DNA from: Photorhabdus asymbiotica
GTDB lineage: Bacteria > Pseudomonadota > Gammaproteobacteria > Enterobacterales > Enterobacteriaceae
Assembly (NCBI RefSeq): GCF_003634575.1
Contig: NZ_RBLJ01000005.1
Location: 416,971-480,970 of the forward strand
Length of the DNA: 64,000 bases
Reading direction: 5' to 3'
Positions 26,816 through 40,697 of the stretch are shown here, one piece after another (within the stretch, counting starts at the first letter, position 1; each line of letters opens with the position of its first letter). The translations under genes and the position numbers were made by a program. The notes under the pieces are model-generated. The model searched no databases. It was not told the DNA's origin and saw nothing but the letters and a program-made list of their open reading frames with translations.

Positions 26816-27925
26816 ATGATGAAAAATGTGGGTCTTATCGGCTGGCGCGGTATGGTCGGCTCAGTATTAATGCAACGTATGATTGAAGAGCGGGATTTTG
26901 ATGTTATTCGTCCGGTATTCTTCACGACATCGCAACACGGACAGCCAGCACCTGATTTTACCGGTCAGCAAGGTATTTTACAGAATGCTTTCGATATTGG
27001 GGCGCTTGGTGCTCTGGATATTATTATTAGTTGTCAGGGTGGAGATTATACTAATGAGATTTATCCAAAGTTAAGAGCAACAGGTTGGCAAGGATATTGG
27101 ATTGATGCAGCTTCAGCGCTGCGTATGAATGATGATTCTATCATTATTCTTGATCCGGTTAACCATGCTCATATTCAGGAAGGTCTTAATAAAGGGATAA
27201 AAACTTTTGTTGGTGGTAATTGTACCGTTAGCCTAATGTTGATGTCTTTGGGGGGCTTATTTGCTAATGATTTGGTTGAATGGGCTTCTGTTGCAACTTA
27301 TCAGGCCGCTTCTGGTGCGGGTGCTCGCCATATGCGTGAACTTCTGGTTCAGATGGGAGCTCTGCACACTCAGGTAGCAAAAGAGCTGCAAGATCCGGCA
27401 TCGGCTATTTTGGAGATTGAAAGAAAAGTAACGGACTTTACCCGCAGTGGTGTTATGCCAACCGATCAATTTGGTGTGCCGCTGGCAGGTAGTTTGATTC
27501 CGTGGATTGATAAGCAACTTGATAACGGCCAAAGCCGTGAAGAGTGGAAAGGTCAGGTAGAAACTAACAAGATCCTGAATACCGGTAATAATATCGTTAC
27601 TGTGGATGGTTTGTGTGTTCGTATTGGTGCTTTGCGTTGCCACAGCCAGGCATTTACTCTGAAATTGAAAAAAGATATTTCGATTCCTGATATTGAGCAA
27701 TTACTGGCTGAGCATAATGATTGGGTTCGTGTTATTCCAAATGATCGCGAATTGAGTATGCGCGAATTGACCCCCGCAGCCGTAACCGGCACTTTGAATA
27801 CTCCTGTAGGGCGTTTACGTAAGCTGAATATGGGGCCAGAGTATTTGTCGGCTTTTACTGTAGGTGACCAGTTACTATGGGGGGCTGCTGAGCCTCTGCG
27901 TCGCATGCTACGTATATTAGCTTAA
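26816..27925 (+). CDS. asd: Aspartate-semialdehyde dehydrogenase
   Basis: 369 aa. N-terminal NADP-binding [15 protein letters not shown], active-site Cys in [13 protein letters not shown] (residue ~137), and [13 protein letters not shown] with the catalytic His. It reduces aspartyl-phosphate to the semialdehyde, shared by the lysine/diaminopimelate, threonine and methionine pathways, in the cytoplasm. GCAGGATA precedes ATG 26816 (ATG 26819 is equally possible). It stands alone between the tailocin and gyrB. Confidence 0.97.
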   Translation: MMKNVGLIGWRGMVGSVLMQRMIEERDFDVIRPVFFTTSQHGQPAPDFTGQQGILQNAFDIGALGALDIIISCQGGDYTNEIYPKLRATGWQGYWIDAASALRMNDDSIIILDPVNHAHIQEGLNKGIKTFVGGNCTVSLMLMSLGGLFANDLVEWASVATYQAASGAGARHMRELLVQMGALHTQVAKELQDPASAILEIERKVTDFTRSGVMPTDQFGVPLAGSLIPWIDKQLDNGQSREEWKGQVETNKILNTGNNIVTVDGLCVRIGALRCHSQAFTLKLKKDISIPDIEQLLAEHNDWVRVIPNDRELSMRELTPAAVTGTLNTPVGRLRKLNMGPEYLSAFTVGDQLLWGAAEPLRRMLRILA

Positions 27926-27953
27926 TCATTTTAATGTATTTGTTTATATGAAA

Positions 27954-27982
27954 ATCCACTCGTTATTCGGGTGGATCTCTTT
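27954..27982 (+). terminator. asd terminator
   Basis: ATCCACTC/GGGTGGAT stem with a short loop, followed by CTCTTT, about 30 nt after the asd stop. Confidence 0.75.
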
Positions 27983-28169
27983 ATATAGCATTTAATGGTT
28001 CTTTCTTGTTTCTTTATTGGTTTGTTATGTTACGTAAATTATATTTATGATTTGTACCTAAATATATAGTAAATCATTTTTATGGAGATGATGAGAATGT
28101 AACAAGATAAGTTACTGATTTTAAAAGTAAGATAGTTCTGAGTATTTATCAATTAGAAAAGGAAAAATA

Positions 28170-28277
28170 ATGATGGATTATATTGACGTTATAATCTCCA
28201 CTAAGTCTACTGGTGGGATATTTATATTTATATTTATATTTATATTTATATTTATATTTATAATATTCTATCTTTAA
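28170..28277 (+). CDS. 35-aa hydrophobic mini-ORF built on an ATATTT microsatellite
   Basis: ATG 28170 (second ATG at 28173) follows AAGGAAAAATA, a plausible ribosome site. The frame reads MMDYIDVIISTKSTGG, then seven Ile-Phe pairs, then IIFYL and stop. The repeat unit is 6 bp, so copy-number change adds or removes Ile-Phe pairs without shifting frame. The product would be a single hydrophobic strand or membrane segment. I recognise no family; a small membrane peptide (type I toxin-like) is one guess, chance another. Confidence 0.4.
   Translation: MMDYIDVIISTKSTGGIFIFIFIFIFIFIFIIFYL
28218..28262. repeat. Hexanucleotide microsatellite (ATATTT)7.5
   Basis: Seven perfect tandem ATATTT units plus ATA. 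It is a long simple-sequence repeat and a candidate slippage hotspot. Confidence 0.97.
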
Positions 28278-28309
28278 ATTTTTTATCTCATTTTGTTTTA
28301 TAAAAAATA

Positions 28310-28516
28310 TTGTGGATAAAAAACGCAATTATATTTTATCTGTTTTTTTCTATTTTAATAATTATATTTGGTTATATGAAATTATTCGTTATTGGCTTTA
28401 ATGAACACCATGATTTTATATCTAAATTCATTAACTTGAATAGTGAAGGTATTAAAATAGGAAGTATGATATTCTCTGTTTTATATGTTTTGGTCCTACC
28501 GAAAAAATTTAGTTAA
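28310..28516 (+). CDS. Small putative membrane protein
   Basis: Up to 68 aa from TTG 28310; an ATG at 28376 is the alternative. Two hydrophobic helices (IIFYLFFSILIIIFGYMKLFVIGF and IGSMIFSVLYVLVLPKKF) flank a short polar loop (NEHHDFISKFINLNSEG). The layout resembles small immunity-type or phage accessory membrane proteins, but I cannot assign a family. Very AT-rich, next to the microsatellite ORF and an hcp relic. Confidence 0.4.
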   Translation: MWIKNAIIFYLFFSILIIIFGYMKLFVIGFNEHHDFISKFINLNSEGIKIGSMIFSVLYVLVLPKKFS

Positions 28517-28556
28517 TAAAATAAGGCGTGAAATTATAATGCCTTGCTTCTCTCTT

Positions 28557-28840
28557 TTAATAAATCCTGTCATCCCAAATACTATAACTACCAGTTCCTG
28601 CGATAAGGTGATTCCCTGTAATATTTGTATATTTTAACGAAATACTTTTCTGTAGTGGAAGTTCATTATGATTTAATGAATGATGCAAATCACTTATTTC
28701 AGTGATGGTGTGAACGCCAGTGATCTCTAAACTAAAGTGGTTTGCTTGATATTTATTACCGATAGAATTAACAGAAGAACATCCCGCTGATATTAATCCT
28801 TGTTTTTTCCCTTTATTGTCATGTAAATCATGTCAGCCAT
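28557..28840 (-). pseudogene. Type VI secretion Hcp remnant (frameshift and internal deletion)
   Basis: On the minus strand ATG 28840 opens ADMIYMTIKGK, the start of Hcp. After AAAAAA the frame breaks; with one more A it continues QGLISAGCSSVNSIGNKYQANH, a conserved Hcp segment. It then jumps to a C-terminal Hcp part (LKYTNITGNHLIAGTGSYSIWDDRIY). The ~170-residue family protein is reduced to about 95, missing the middle. It is a dead or orphan copy with no other T6SS gene around. Confidence 0.7.
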
Positions 28841-28921
28841 ATTATATCCTTAGATCATATTTAAGTTATGTTTACAAGAACATTAAATAAATTACACTTT
28901 ATTGGTTATAAATAACAGATA

Positions 28922-28960
28922 AAAAAAGCACCCAATTGAGAATCAATATGGGCGCTTTTT
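28922..28960 (-). terminator. gyrB terminator
   Basis: On the minus strand AAAAAGCGCCCAT and TGGGTGCTTTTT pair across an AT-rich loop and end in a T-run, 19 nt after the gyrB stop. Confidence 0.8.
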
Positions 28961-28979
28961 AAATTGGTAATAATATCAG

Positions 28980-32505
<3,526 letters not shown>

Positions 32506-32526
32506 ATACCTGAAATGTAGATCCTG

Positions 32527-33627
32527 TTACAGGCGCATTGGCATCACGACATAAGCCGCATTGTGACTGGCACAGTCTTCTATCTGAACACTGGAAATAG
32601 CATCGGTCAGCAGTAAACGAACCTCTTCACACCTTAATGTGTTGAGTACATCCAAGACATAACTGACGTTAAAACCTATTTCCATTTCAGTACCCTGATA
32701 ACTAACATCTACAATCTCTTCGGCTTCTTCTTGTTCAGGGTTATTTGCTGTGATTTTCAGCTGGTTTTTACTGAAATAGAGGCGAACTCCACGGAATTTC
32801 TCATTAGAGAGAATGGCAGCGCGTGAAAAAGCCTGTTTCAGCATATCACAACTAGCTTCCAGGGTTTTATCTGGGTTCTTCGGTAATACGCGGCGATAAT
32901 CAGGGAAACGCCCATCCACCAGTTTAGAGGTGAAAATAAAATCACCAACATGAGCACGAATATTGTTACTGCCGATTTGTAACTGTAGCGGAGTATCGCC
33001 GCCGTCCAGCAATCTCATTAGCTCAATAACGCCTTTGCGTGGCACGATTACCGAGTGGGAAGGCAGATTTTGACCGATGCCCATAGAACAGACTGCCAGA
33101 CGGTGACCATCTGTTGCCACTGTACGCAATTCTTCGCCTTCGGTTTCAAACAACATACCGTTGAGGTAATAGCGGACATCCTGATGGGCCATAGAGAACT
33201 GGGTTGATTCAATAAGTCGTTTCAGTGTGGCTTGTGGCAGTGAAAATTCAACTTCGCTTTGCCAGTCATCAAGATTTGGAAAATCAGCCGCAGGTAATGT
33301 GGAAAGTGAGAAACGGCTGCGGCCAGAACGTACTAACAGGCGGTCACCATCCAGTTCCACACTGATTTCGGCACCATCCGGCAAACCGCGCCAGATGTCA
33401 AAGAACTTACGTGCCGGTACAGTGGTTGCACCTTCTTCGTGTGGTAATGAAAGCGTAACACGTGCCATCATTTCCATTTCTAAATCTGTACCGGTCAATA
33501 ATAAAGAACTTTCTGTTACCTGTAGTAATAAATTACCAAGGATAGGCAGAGTAGGGCGCCCACCCAGCGGGCTACTGACCTGTTGCAGTGGTTTTAGTAA
33601 TTGCTCACGTTCAATGATAAATTTCAT
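32527..33627 (-). CDS. dnaN: DNA polymerase III sliding clamp beta
   Basis: 366 aa, E. coli length, three clamp domains; starts MKFIIEREQLLKPLQQVSSPLGGRPTLPILGNLLLQV and ends AYVVMPMRL. The dimeric ring tethers Pol III to DNA. Its start is only 4 nt after the dnaA stop, consistent with an operon. Confidence 0.98.
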   Translation of the reverse strand: MKFIIEREQLLKPLQQVSSPLGGRPTLPILGNLLLQVTESSLLLTGTDLEMEMMARVTLSLPHEEGATTVPARKFFDIWRGLPDGAEISVELDGDRLLVRSGRSRFSLSTLPAADFPNLDDWQSEVEFSLPQATLKRLIESTQFSMAHQDVRYYLNGMLFETEGEELRTVATDGHRLAVCSMGIGQNLPSHSVIVPRKGVIELMRLLDGGDTPLQLQIGSNNIRAHVGDFIFTSKLVDGRFPDYRRVLPKNPDKTLEASCDMLKQAFSRAAILSNEKFRGVRLYFSKNQLKITANNPEQEEAEEIVDVSYQGTEMEIGFNVSYVLDVLNTLRCEEVRLLLTDAISSVQIEDCASHNAAYVVMPMRL

Positions 33628-33631
33628 AGCG

Positions 33632-35020
33632 CTAGGAAGACAATGTTCTGATTAAGTTAGAAAAATCCTCTTTGATGTCGTGACTTTCTTCGCGCAGTTG
33701 TTCTATTTTACGACAAGCATGCAGCACAGTTGTATGGTCACGTCCACCAAAGGCATCCCCGATTTCAGGCAAGCTGTGATTGGTTAACTCTTTTGCCAGC
33801 GCCATTGCCATTTGCCTTGGACGGGCAACGGAGCGAGAACGCCGTTTGGAAAGTAAATCGGCCACCTTGATCTTATAATATTCAGCGACTGTTTTCTGAA
33901 TATTATCAATAGTAACCAGTTTTTCCTGTAGTGCTAACAAGTCACGTAATGCTTCACGTACAAAATCAATAGTAATCGCTCGACCGGTAAAATTGGCATT
34001 GGCTATTACCCTGTTTAATGCACCTTCGAGTTCACGGACATTAGAACGTAGGCGTTTAGCGATAAAAAAAGCGACTTCTCCCGGTAACTGAATTTCGTTT
34101 TCGTCGGCTTTTTTCATTAAAATAGCGACACGAGTTTCCAGTTCAGGTGGTTCAATAGCGACGGTTAACCCCCAGCCAAAACGGGATTTTAACCGATCTT
34201 CTACTCCATTTATCTCTTTTGGATAGCGATCTGATGTCAGAATAATCTGTTGATTACCTTCCAGTAATGCGTTGAATGTATGAAAGAACTCTTCTTGAGA
34301 ACGTTCTTTATTGGCAAAGAACTGAATATCATCGATCAGCAATGCATCAACAGAGCGGTAATAGCGTTTGAAGTCTTCTATTGCATTGTTTTGTAATGCT
34401 TTGACCATATCCTGGACAAAACGTTCAGAATGCATATAAACCACTTTGGCATTTGCCTTACGTGCCATGATACTGTTACCTACGGCGTGTAACAGGTGGG
34501 TTTTACCCAAGCCAGTACCACCATAAAGAAACAGTGGGTTATAGGCGCCACCGGGGTTATCTGCTACCTGTCTTGCGGCAGCGCGGGCAAGCTGGTTGGA
34601 TTTACCTTCAACAAAGTTGTCAAAAGTATGTTTTGGATTAACGTTAGAGCGATAGGACAGCTCTGGTTGTACCGCAGTATTATCCCAACTGGGACGTACT
34701 GATGTGTTCTGTGGTGCAGGTGTAACCGGTGCGTGAGCAACAACCCTTTGCGGTGGGCTGTCGTTTTGTGAAATAGGTTTATTGCCAACTTCGAAACGTA
34801 ATAACGGTACTTCTGCTCCACAGAAATCATTCAACAATCCGTTGATATTGTTGATATATTTTTCTCTTACCCAATCTAAAACAAACCGGTTAGGAGCATA
34901 AAGTGCCAGAGTGTTACCACTTAACTCTGCCTGAAGGGGGCGTATCCACATACTGAATTCTGTGGCAGGTAATTCATCCTGCAATCGGGCAAGACATTGC
35001 TGCCAAAGCGAAAGTGACAC
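33632..35020 (-). CDS. dnaA: Chromosomal replication initiator DnaA
   Basis: 462 aa from GTG 35020, which gives [32 protein letters not shown] as in E. coli (also a GTG start). The longer frame from 35053 adds 11 unsupported residues. Domain III has Walker [17 protein letters not shown] and Walker [10 protein letters not shown]; domain IV has the DnaA-box-binding signature [19 protein letters not shown]. The linker domain II is short and proline/asparagine-rich. It opens oriC and also regulates its own gene. Confidence 0.98.
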   Translation of the reverse strand: MSLSLWQQCLARLQDELPATEFSMWIRPLQAELSGNTLALYAPNRFVLDWVREKYINNINGLLNDFCGAEVPLLRFEVGNKPISQNDSPPQRVVAHAPVTPAPQNTSVRPSWDNTAVQPELSYRSNVNPKHTFDNFVEGKSNQLARAAARQVADNPGGAYNPLFLYGGTGLGKTHLLHAVGNSIMARKANAKVVYMHSERFVQDMVKALQNNAIEDFKRYYRSVDALLIDDIQFFANKERSQEEFFHTFNALLEGNQQIILTSDRYPKEINGVEDRLKSRFGWGLTVAIEPPELETRVAILMKKADENEIQLPGEVAFFIAKRLRSNVRELEGALNRVIANANFTGRAITIDFVREALRDLLALQEKLVTIDNIQKTVAEYYKIKVADLLSKRRSRSVARPRQMAMALAKELTNHSLPEIGDAFGGRDHTTVLHACRKIEQLREESHDIKEDFSNLIRTLSS

Positions 35021-35265
35021 GGCGGACTCCCCTAAAACAAGGCCAATTAACAATTAAAGAAATCGGAGTGGTTAGCTCATTATATTGTATTGGGTTCAAA
35101 ACAATGATTCCTTCCAAGTAAAAGGAAGGATCAATTGTCATGCTTGCGGCGATTTTTAATCTTATCGCTCCCCAATGATCCGTAGATAAGATCTGGATCA
35201 TGACGCGGGATCATAGCGCAAAAGGCGCTACAGATCTTCATTCTTTTACACAGTTTAAGCGCTTT

Positions 35266-35274
35266 TTATCCACA
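35266..35274 (+). promoter_or_regulatory. DnaA box (perfect TTATCCACA)
   Basis: An exact match to the high-affinity R1-type DnaA box, about 250 bp upstream of dnaA. It is probably used for autoregulation. One perfect box is not enough for oriC. Confidence 0.85.
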
Positions 35275-35420
35275 GGGAGAAATTACCTGTGAAATAAAGG
35301 GCAGTTAAGACACTTTAATGTAGTCATGGCATATATTAAACAAGGGTCGAGGATAAGCCGCTATTTAAGATAAAATTGAACCAAGGATCATAACAGAGAA
35401 TGAAGATCAGGTCGTGATCA

Positions 35421-35448
35421 TTGCGCTTTACTGAGCAGTCCGTATAAT
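35421..35448 (+). promoter_or_regulatory. rpmH promoter (sigma70)
   Basis: -35 TTGCGC (35421-35426), a 16-bp spacer, and -10 TATAAT (35443-35448) pointing at rpmH. A GACCCTGCG GC-rich stretch follows the -10, as at stringently controlled promoters. Confidence 0.75.
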
Positions 35449-35706
35449 ACTGGACCCTGCGTGCATTGCCAGAGTTTTTTGCCGGTAGTGGTTGGTGAGA
35501 GGTTCCTGTGTAAGCACGGGCAGGTTGTCGGTAAACATTCAACTCAGTAGAAAAGCCGGTTAGCTTGTGTCATGTTTAATTGACTCAGAGCTGTACATTT
35601 TATTACAATCCCGCTTCTTTTATATTGATGTTGCGATTTAGGCGTCAGTGTCTACTGCTCACTGGCTGCTAACGCGTTTACTGAATCAGTAATAATTTTA
35701 AGTTAG

Positions 35707-35859
<153 letters not shown>

Positions 35860-35875
35860 TAAAGCTAACCATCTA

Positions 35876-36235
35876 GTGGTTACGCTCGCTTTTCCGAGGG
35901 AGTTACGCTTGTTAACTCCCAAGCATTTCACTTATGTTTTCCAGCAACCCCAACGGGCAAGTTCACCAGAGATTACTATCCTTGGTCGCCTTAATGAGCT
36001 GGGGCATCCCCGCATCGGTCTTACCATAGCCAAGAAAAATGTTAAACGTGCTCATGAGCGTAACCGAATTAAACGGTTGGCCCGTGAAAGTTTCCGTTTG
36101 AACCAACATAGTTTGCCTCCTATGGATTTTGTGGTATTGGTTAGGAAAGGGGTTGCTGAACTTGATAACCGTGAATTAACGGAAGCTTTGGGTAAATTAT
36201 GGCGTCGTCACTGTCGCTTGGTTCGCGCCTCCTGA
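35876..36235 (+). CDS. rnpA: Ribonuclease P protein component
   Basis: 119 aa from GTG 35876, the same start codon as in E. coli. RNR motif region [23 protein letters not shown] is complete. It binds the catalytic RnpB RNA (not in the window) to process tRNA 5' ends. Overlaps yidD by 37 bp. Confidence 0.97.
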   Translation: MVTLAFPRELRLLTPKHFTYVFQQPQRASSPEITILGRLNELGHPRIGLTIAKKNVKRAHERNRIKRLARESFRLNQHSLPPMDFVVLVRKGVAELDNRELTEALGKLWRRHCRLVRAS

Positions 36236-36459
36236 TCGGATTAATCCGTGGATATCAGTTGGTGATAAGCCCGCTGCTGGGACCCCGTTGTCGTTTTAAT
36301 CCTACATGTTCTCAATATGGCATTGAGGCATTGAACAGATTTGGAATGATAAAAGGCGGTTGGTTAACAGTGAAACGCGTATTAAAATGCCACCCTTTAC
36401 ACGAAGGTGGTGATGATCCCGTCCCACCTAAAAAAAACAACGATAATAGAGAACACTAA
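36199..36459 (+). CDS. yidD: Membrane protein insertion efficiency factor YidD
   Basis: 86 aa: [35 protein letters not shown] with the conserved three-cysteine region CRFxPTCSxY, an amphipathic membrane-associated protein that aids YidC-dependent insertion. It starts within rnpA and ends 2 nt before yidC. Confidence 0.95.
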   Translation: MASSLSLGSRLLIGLIRGYQLVISPLLGPRCRFNPTCSQYGIEALNRFGMIKGGWLTVKRVLKCHPLHEGGDDPVPPKKNNDNREH

Positions 36460-36461
36460 CG

Positions 36462-38102
36462 ATGGATTCGCAACGCAATCTTCTTCTCATCGCTTTGCTG
36501 TTCGTTTCTTTCTTGGTCTGGCAAGCATGGGAAGCAGATAAAAATCCGCAACCAACTACAGTACAGGCCACGCAACAAACGGATATGCCGAGTGGTGAGA
36601 ATCAGGCAGTGCCAGGCAGCGGGAAAGGTAAACTGATCACGGTTAAAACTGATGTGCTCTCTTTGACCATCAACACTCGTGGCGGTGATATCGAAGAGGC
36701 TGATTTATTAGCCTACCCTGATACTTTGGGTTCAAACCAGCCATTCAAATTGCTGGAGACAACACCTGCTTTCACTTATCAGGCGCAAAGTGGGTTGACT
36801 GGTAAAGATGGCCCGGATAACCCGACGAATAGTGAGCGCCCGCTGTATACCACAGCACAGGATAGCTATGTATTGGATAATGGGCAGGATGAATTACGTA
36901 TCCCGTTGAATTTCGTCGCTAAAGATGGCGTTGTTTATGTTAAAACATTTGTCCTGAAACGTGGTGAATATGCGATTAGTGTGGATTATCGTATTCACAA
37001 CACGACAGAAAAACCGTTACAGATGACCTTCTTTGGTCAATTGAAACAGAATGTTGAACTGCCAAAACATCGTGATACGGGTAGCAGTAACTTTGCACTG
37101 CATACTTACCGTGGTGCGGCTTATTCTTCAGACGATAATAAGTATAAAAAACATAGCTTCAGCGATATTGAAAGTGAACCTTTGTCTGTCACTACTAAAG
37201 GTGGTTGGGTTGCAATGTTGCAGCAATATTTTGCTACGGCATGGATTCCTTCAGCTAATGAAACCAGCACTTTCTATACTGCCTCATTAGATAAAAAGAT
37301 GGCTGCGATTGGTTATAAGAGTGCGCCAATTTCTGTTGCAGCTAATAGTGAAAAAACAGTTTCTTCTACGCTGTGGATTGGTCCAGAAATTCAAGATGAA
37401 ATGGCGGCAGTAGCACCTCATCTGGATCTGTCTGTGGATTATGGCTGGTTGTGGTTTATCTCTCAGCCATTATTTAAGTTGTTGAAATTCCTGCATGGTT
37501 TTATCGGTAACTGGGGCTTCTCCATTATCGTTATTACCTTTATTGTGCGTGGTATCATGTACCCGCTGACCAAGGCGCAATATACTTCAATGGCGAAAAT
37601 GCGTTTATTGCAGCCTAAATTAGCGGCTATGCGTGAGCGTATTGGTGATGATAGGCAGCGCATGAGTCAGGAAATGATGGCGCTGTATAAGGCAGAGAAA
37701 GTGAACCCGCTAGGAGGTTGTTTGCCTCTGTTGATCCAGATGCCAATCTTCCTTGCTCTATATTACATGTTGATGGGTTCTGTTGAATTACGTCATGCGC
37801 CATTCGCTGGCTGGATTAATGATTTGTCTGCACAAGACCCTTATTACATCTTGCCATTGTTAATGGGTGTGACGATGTTCGTTATCCAGAAAATGTCTCC
37901 GACGACCATCACTGATCCGATGCAGCAGAAGATTATGACCTACATGCCTGTTATGTTCACTATCTTCTTCTTGTGGTTCCCATCAGGTCTGGTTCTGTAC
38001 TATATCGTCAGTAACTTGGTGACAATTATTCAGCAGCAGCTGATTTATCGTGGGCTGGAAAAACGTGGTTTGCATAGCCGCGAGAAGAAGCCGGCGAAAT
38101 AA
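36462..38102 (+). CDS. yidC: Membrane protein insertase YidC
   Basis: 546 aa. N-terminal transmembrane helix ([20 protein letters not shown]), a large periplasmic domain to about residue 330, then five transmembrane helices, the conserved positively charged groove region ([17 protein letters not shown]), and a basic cytoplasmic tail. It inserts and folds inner-membrane proteins, including F0 subunit c of the ATP synthase. The rpmH-rnpA-yidD-yidC-mnmE order is preserved. Confidence 0.98.
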   Translation: MDSQRNLLLIALLFVSFLVWQAWEADKNPQPTTVQATQQTDMPSGENQAVPGSGKGKLITVKTDVLSLTINTRGGDIEEADLLAYPDTLGSNQPFKLLETTPAFTYQAQSGLTGKDGPDNPTNSERPLYTTAQDSYVLDNGQDELRIPLNFVAKDGVVYVKTFVLKRGEYAISVDYRIHNTTEKPLQMTFFGQLKQNVELPKHRDTGSSNFALHTYRGAAYSSDDNKYKKHSFSDIESEPLSVTTKGGWVAMLQQYFATAWIPSANETSTFYTASLDKKMAAIGYKSAPISVAANSEKTVSSTLWIGPEIQDEMAAVAPHLDLSVDYGWLWFISQPLFKLLKFLHGFIGNWGFSIIVITFIVRGIMYPLTKAQYTSMAKMRLLQPKLAAMRERIGDDRQRMSQEMMALYKAEKVNPLGGCLPLLIQMPIFLALYYMLMGSVELRHAPFAGWINDLSAQDPYYILPLLMGVTMFVIQKMSPTTITDPMQQKIMTYMPVMFTIFFLWFPSGLVLYYIVSNLVTIIQQQLIYRGLEKRGLHSREKKPAK

Positions 38103-38200
38103 AAATAGCTTCAACCAGTATTCATTCTGGTAGTTGTAACATAAAAGGCGGTCATTGGCCGCCTTAACTATTTGAGCTAAAAAGTAAAAGGGAGATAACC

Positions 38201-39565
38201 ATGAATACCACCGATACGATAGTCGCTCAGGCTACCCCGCCAGGACGGGGTGGTGTTGGCATCTTACGTGTTTCAGGCCCGAAAGCAGCACAAGTGGCTG
38301 AGGTGGTATTAGGTAAGTTACCCAAGCCCCGTTATGCGGATTATCTGCCATTTCGTGATGTAGATAATCGGGTACTCGATCAGGGAATTGCGATTTACTT
38401 TCCGGGACCTAATTCCTTTACGGGGGAAGATGTACTGGAGCTTCAAGGGCACGGTGGACCGGTTATTCTTGATTTACTGTTGAAGCGTATTCTGACCCTA
38501 CCTGGTGTACGCATCGCTAATCCTGGTGAGTTTTCTGAACGTGCTTTTCTTAATGACAAACTGGACCTGGCTCAGGCGGAGGCCATTGCTGACCTGATTG
38601 ATGCTAGTTCGGAGCAGGCGGCCCGTTCAGCGATGAATTCTTTACAGGGCGCTTTTTCTACCCAAGTTCATCAGATGGTGGAAGCACTTACTCACTTGCG
38701 AATTTATGTAGAGGCTGCGATTGATTTTCCTGATGAAGAGATCGATTTCCTTTCTGATGGGAAAATTGAAGCCAATCTGGATAACGTCATCGCTAAGCTT
38801 GATCGTGTACGTTCTCAGGCTCGTCAGGGTAGCCTTTTGCGTGAAGGGATGAAAGTTGTTATCGCAGGCCGGCCTAATGCTGGGAAATCGAGCCTGCTTA
38901 ATGCGTTAGCGGGTCGTGACGCTGCGATTGTTACCGATATTGCCGGTACAACCCGTGATGTACTGCGTGAACATATCCATATTGACGGTATGCCGCTGCA
39001 TATCATTGATACTGCGGGTCTGCGTGAAGCCAGTGATGAAGTGGAACGTATTGGTATTGAACGCGCATGGCAGGAAATTGAACAGGCTGATCGCGTATTG
39101 TTTATGGTAGACAGTACGACAACTGATGCGGTTGAGCCAGTAGAAATCTGGCCTGAATTTATGGCTCGTTTGCCGGAATCACTGCCTATCACTGTTGTCC
39201 GCAATAAAACGGATATGACTAATGAAGAGACGAGTATTACTGAAGTGAGAGGTTACTCGCTAATCCGCCTTTCTGCTCATAGTGGTGAAGGAATCGATTT
39301 GCTCCGCGATCATCTAAAGGAAACTATGGGTTTCAACAGCAATACGGAAGGGGGTTTTCTGGCTCGTCGTCGTCATTTACAGGCATTAAATACCGCGGCA
39401 GAGCATTTACAACAAGGTCATGAACAGTTGGTGGTTGCTCGCTCAGGTGAATTGTTGGCAGAAGAACTGCGTTTGGCACAACAGACACTGAGTGAGATCA
39501 CGGGTGAATTCACTTCTGATGATTTGCTTGGAAGGATTTTTTCGAGTTTTTGTATTGGGAAGTGA
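38201..39565 (+). CDS. mnmE: tRNA uridine-5-carboxymethylaminomethyl modification GTPase MnmE
   Basis: 454 aa. An N-terminal tetrahydrofolate-binding domain ([20 protein letters not shown]), G domain with P-loop [15 protein letters not shown], switch DIAGTTRD and NKTD, and the C-terminal CIGK with the invariant cysteine. With MnmG it modifies wobble U34. Its last 18 bp resemble the SGI1 attachment site and a restriction-modification island follows. Confidence 0.98.
   Translation: MNTTDTIVAQATPPGRGGVGILRVSGPKAAQVAEVVLGKLPKPRYADYLPFRDVDNRVLDQGIAIYFPGPNSFTGEDVLELQGHGGPVILDLLLKRILTLPGVRIANPGEFSERAFLNDKLDLAQAEAIADLIDASSEQAARSAMNSLQGAFSTQVHQMVEALTHLRIYVEAAIDFPDEEIDFLSDGKIEANLDNVIAKLDRVRSQARQGSLLREGMKVVIAGRPNAGKSSLLNALAGRDAAIVTDIAGTTRDVLREHIHIDGMPLHIIDTAGLREASDEVERIGIERAWQEIEQADRVLFMVDSTTTDAVEPVEIWPEFMARLPESLPITVVRNKTDMTNEETSITEVRGYSLIRLSAHSGEGIDLLRDHLKETMGFNSNTEGGFLARRRHLQALNTAAEHLQQGHEQLVVARSGELLAEELRLAQQTLSEITGEFTSDDLLGRIFSSFCIGK
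39548..39565 (+). other. SGI1-attB-like sequence at mnmE 3' end
   Basis: TTTTGTATTGGGAAGTGA compares with the SGI1 attB consensus TTCTGTATYGGKAAGTAA at 16 of 18 positions (one synonymous C to T, and TGA for TAA). SGI1-type integrases use the last 18 bp of this gene. Foreign DNA starts directly after it here. No second copy was found to the right. Confidence 0.55.
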
Positions 39566-39686
39566 AGGTGTGGGGCCTGGTAGACATTTATTCGAGGCGC
39601 TTCTGATAATAAGCTTCAGAGAGTCGCTTTGAGTGCAATCGCAGGATAATATAGGGAAATTTTGTAGCACAATTAACTGAGGAAGT

Positions 39687-40697
39687 ATGCACATGGCCCG
39701 CGCTCCGATCCCTCGCTATGGGATAGCCGAGTGGTTCGGCAATGACATGACCGCAATGACACCAGAGGAACGCCAAAGCTTCGGGCAGCTTGCAGCAATT
39801 CAGGATGCTACTGGCGACATATCTAACGCACCAATTTGCCCATTTATCTCTACCTTAGTACCTAATGCTCGGTGCAACAAGGCCAGCGGGGTGTGTAGTA
39901 TTCGCCGCTATGCTTCTGGACCGGATGGTGTCGGTGTCCCAGTGCCGGGTGACAAGGTAGTAACGGTTTGTCCATCACGGTTCTTACAAACGCTGGACAA
40001 CGAGAAAACTCCGTTTGTCTGGATCGCTGAAAAGATGCTTGATATCAAAAACCCTACTGTAGTCAAGGAAACTCCGTTTCTTCGTAAGGTTTCCGACTCT
40101 ATTGCTGATGCAACAGTATCCGATGATGAAGGTGATGGTAAGAAAGCTGGACGTATTGACTGGATCATAGTTAATCCAACCACAATGGAAGTTGGGGAAC
40201 TGGAGTGGTGTGCGGTAGAGACCCAAGCTCTGTATTTCTCCGGTGATAAGATGCGACCTGAGTTTGACGCCTATGCCAAGGCTCCGGCTCCAGTGTTGTT
40301 CCCTGTCGGTCGTCGGCGACCTGATTATCGCAGCAGTGGCCCAAAGCGGCTATCACCGCAGTTAGATGTGAAAGTGCCGGTACTGAGGAACTGGGGCAAA
40401 AAGGTTGTTGTGGTCATAGATCGATATTTCTATAGCAACATGAATGCACTGACAGACGCTTATCCCCGTGCCAGAAATGACCAGGAAAAACGGGATAACT
40501 CGGATGTGGTATGGTTTGTTGTTGACTATGACGAATCGTTGAATATGACGGCTAGTGAGGTTATTTATACCACCTTAGAAAGCTCACGACGGGCACTTAA
40601 TGCTACTGAACCATTGAGTAAGGCAGATTTTACCCGCAATTTGAAACAAGTCATTGATGATAAATCGCGGGCAAATAAGGTATTTAAGGCTTCATAA
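39687..40697 (+). CDS. NotI-family type II restriction endonuclease
   Basis: 336 aa. Cys51 (CPF), Cys63, Cys70 (GVC) and Cys95 (VCPSR) follow the spacing of the iron-binding Cys4 site of NotI. The catalytic PD-(D/E)XK-variant is visible as Asp158 (GRIDWIIV) and Glu178-X-Gln180 (AVETQALYFSGD), the Glu-X-Gln form known from NotI. The start is ATG 39687 or 39693 (GAGGAAG upstream). It is convergent with, and overlaps by 14 bp, an adenine methyltransferase. It is visibly GC-richer than its neighbours. The family call is strong; the target sequence is unknown. Confidence 0.8.
   Translation: MHMARAPIPRYGIAEWFGNDMTAMTPEERQSFGQLAAIQDATGDISNAPICPFISTLVPNARCNKASGVCSIRRYASGPDGVGVPVPGDKVVTVCPSRFLQTLDNEKTPFVWIAEKMLDIKNPTVVKETPFLRKVSDSIADATVSDDEGDGKKAGRIDWIIVNPTTMEVGELEWCAVETQALYFSGDKMRPEFDAYAKAPAPVLFPVGRRRPDYRSSGPKRLSPQLDVKVPVLRNWGKKVVVVIDRYFYSNMNALTDAYPRARNDQEKRDNSDVVWFVVDYDESLNMTASEVIYTTLESSRRALNATEPLSKADFTRNLKQVIDDKSRANKVFKAS

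Noticed and set aside
28218..28262. Microsatellite considered as a CRISPR or VNTR array
   Set aside because: Units are 6 bp with no spacers, so it is a simple repeat. No CRISPR-type array was seen anywhere in the window.
35249..35300. Possible oriC in the dnaA-rpmH gap
   Set aside because: Only one perfect DnaA box and no AT-rich 13-mer array. In enterobacteria oriC lies near mnmG/mioC, which would be outside the left edge.
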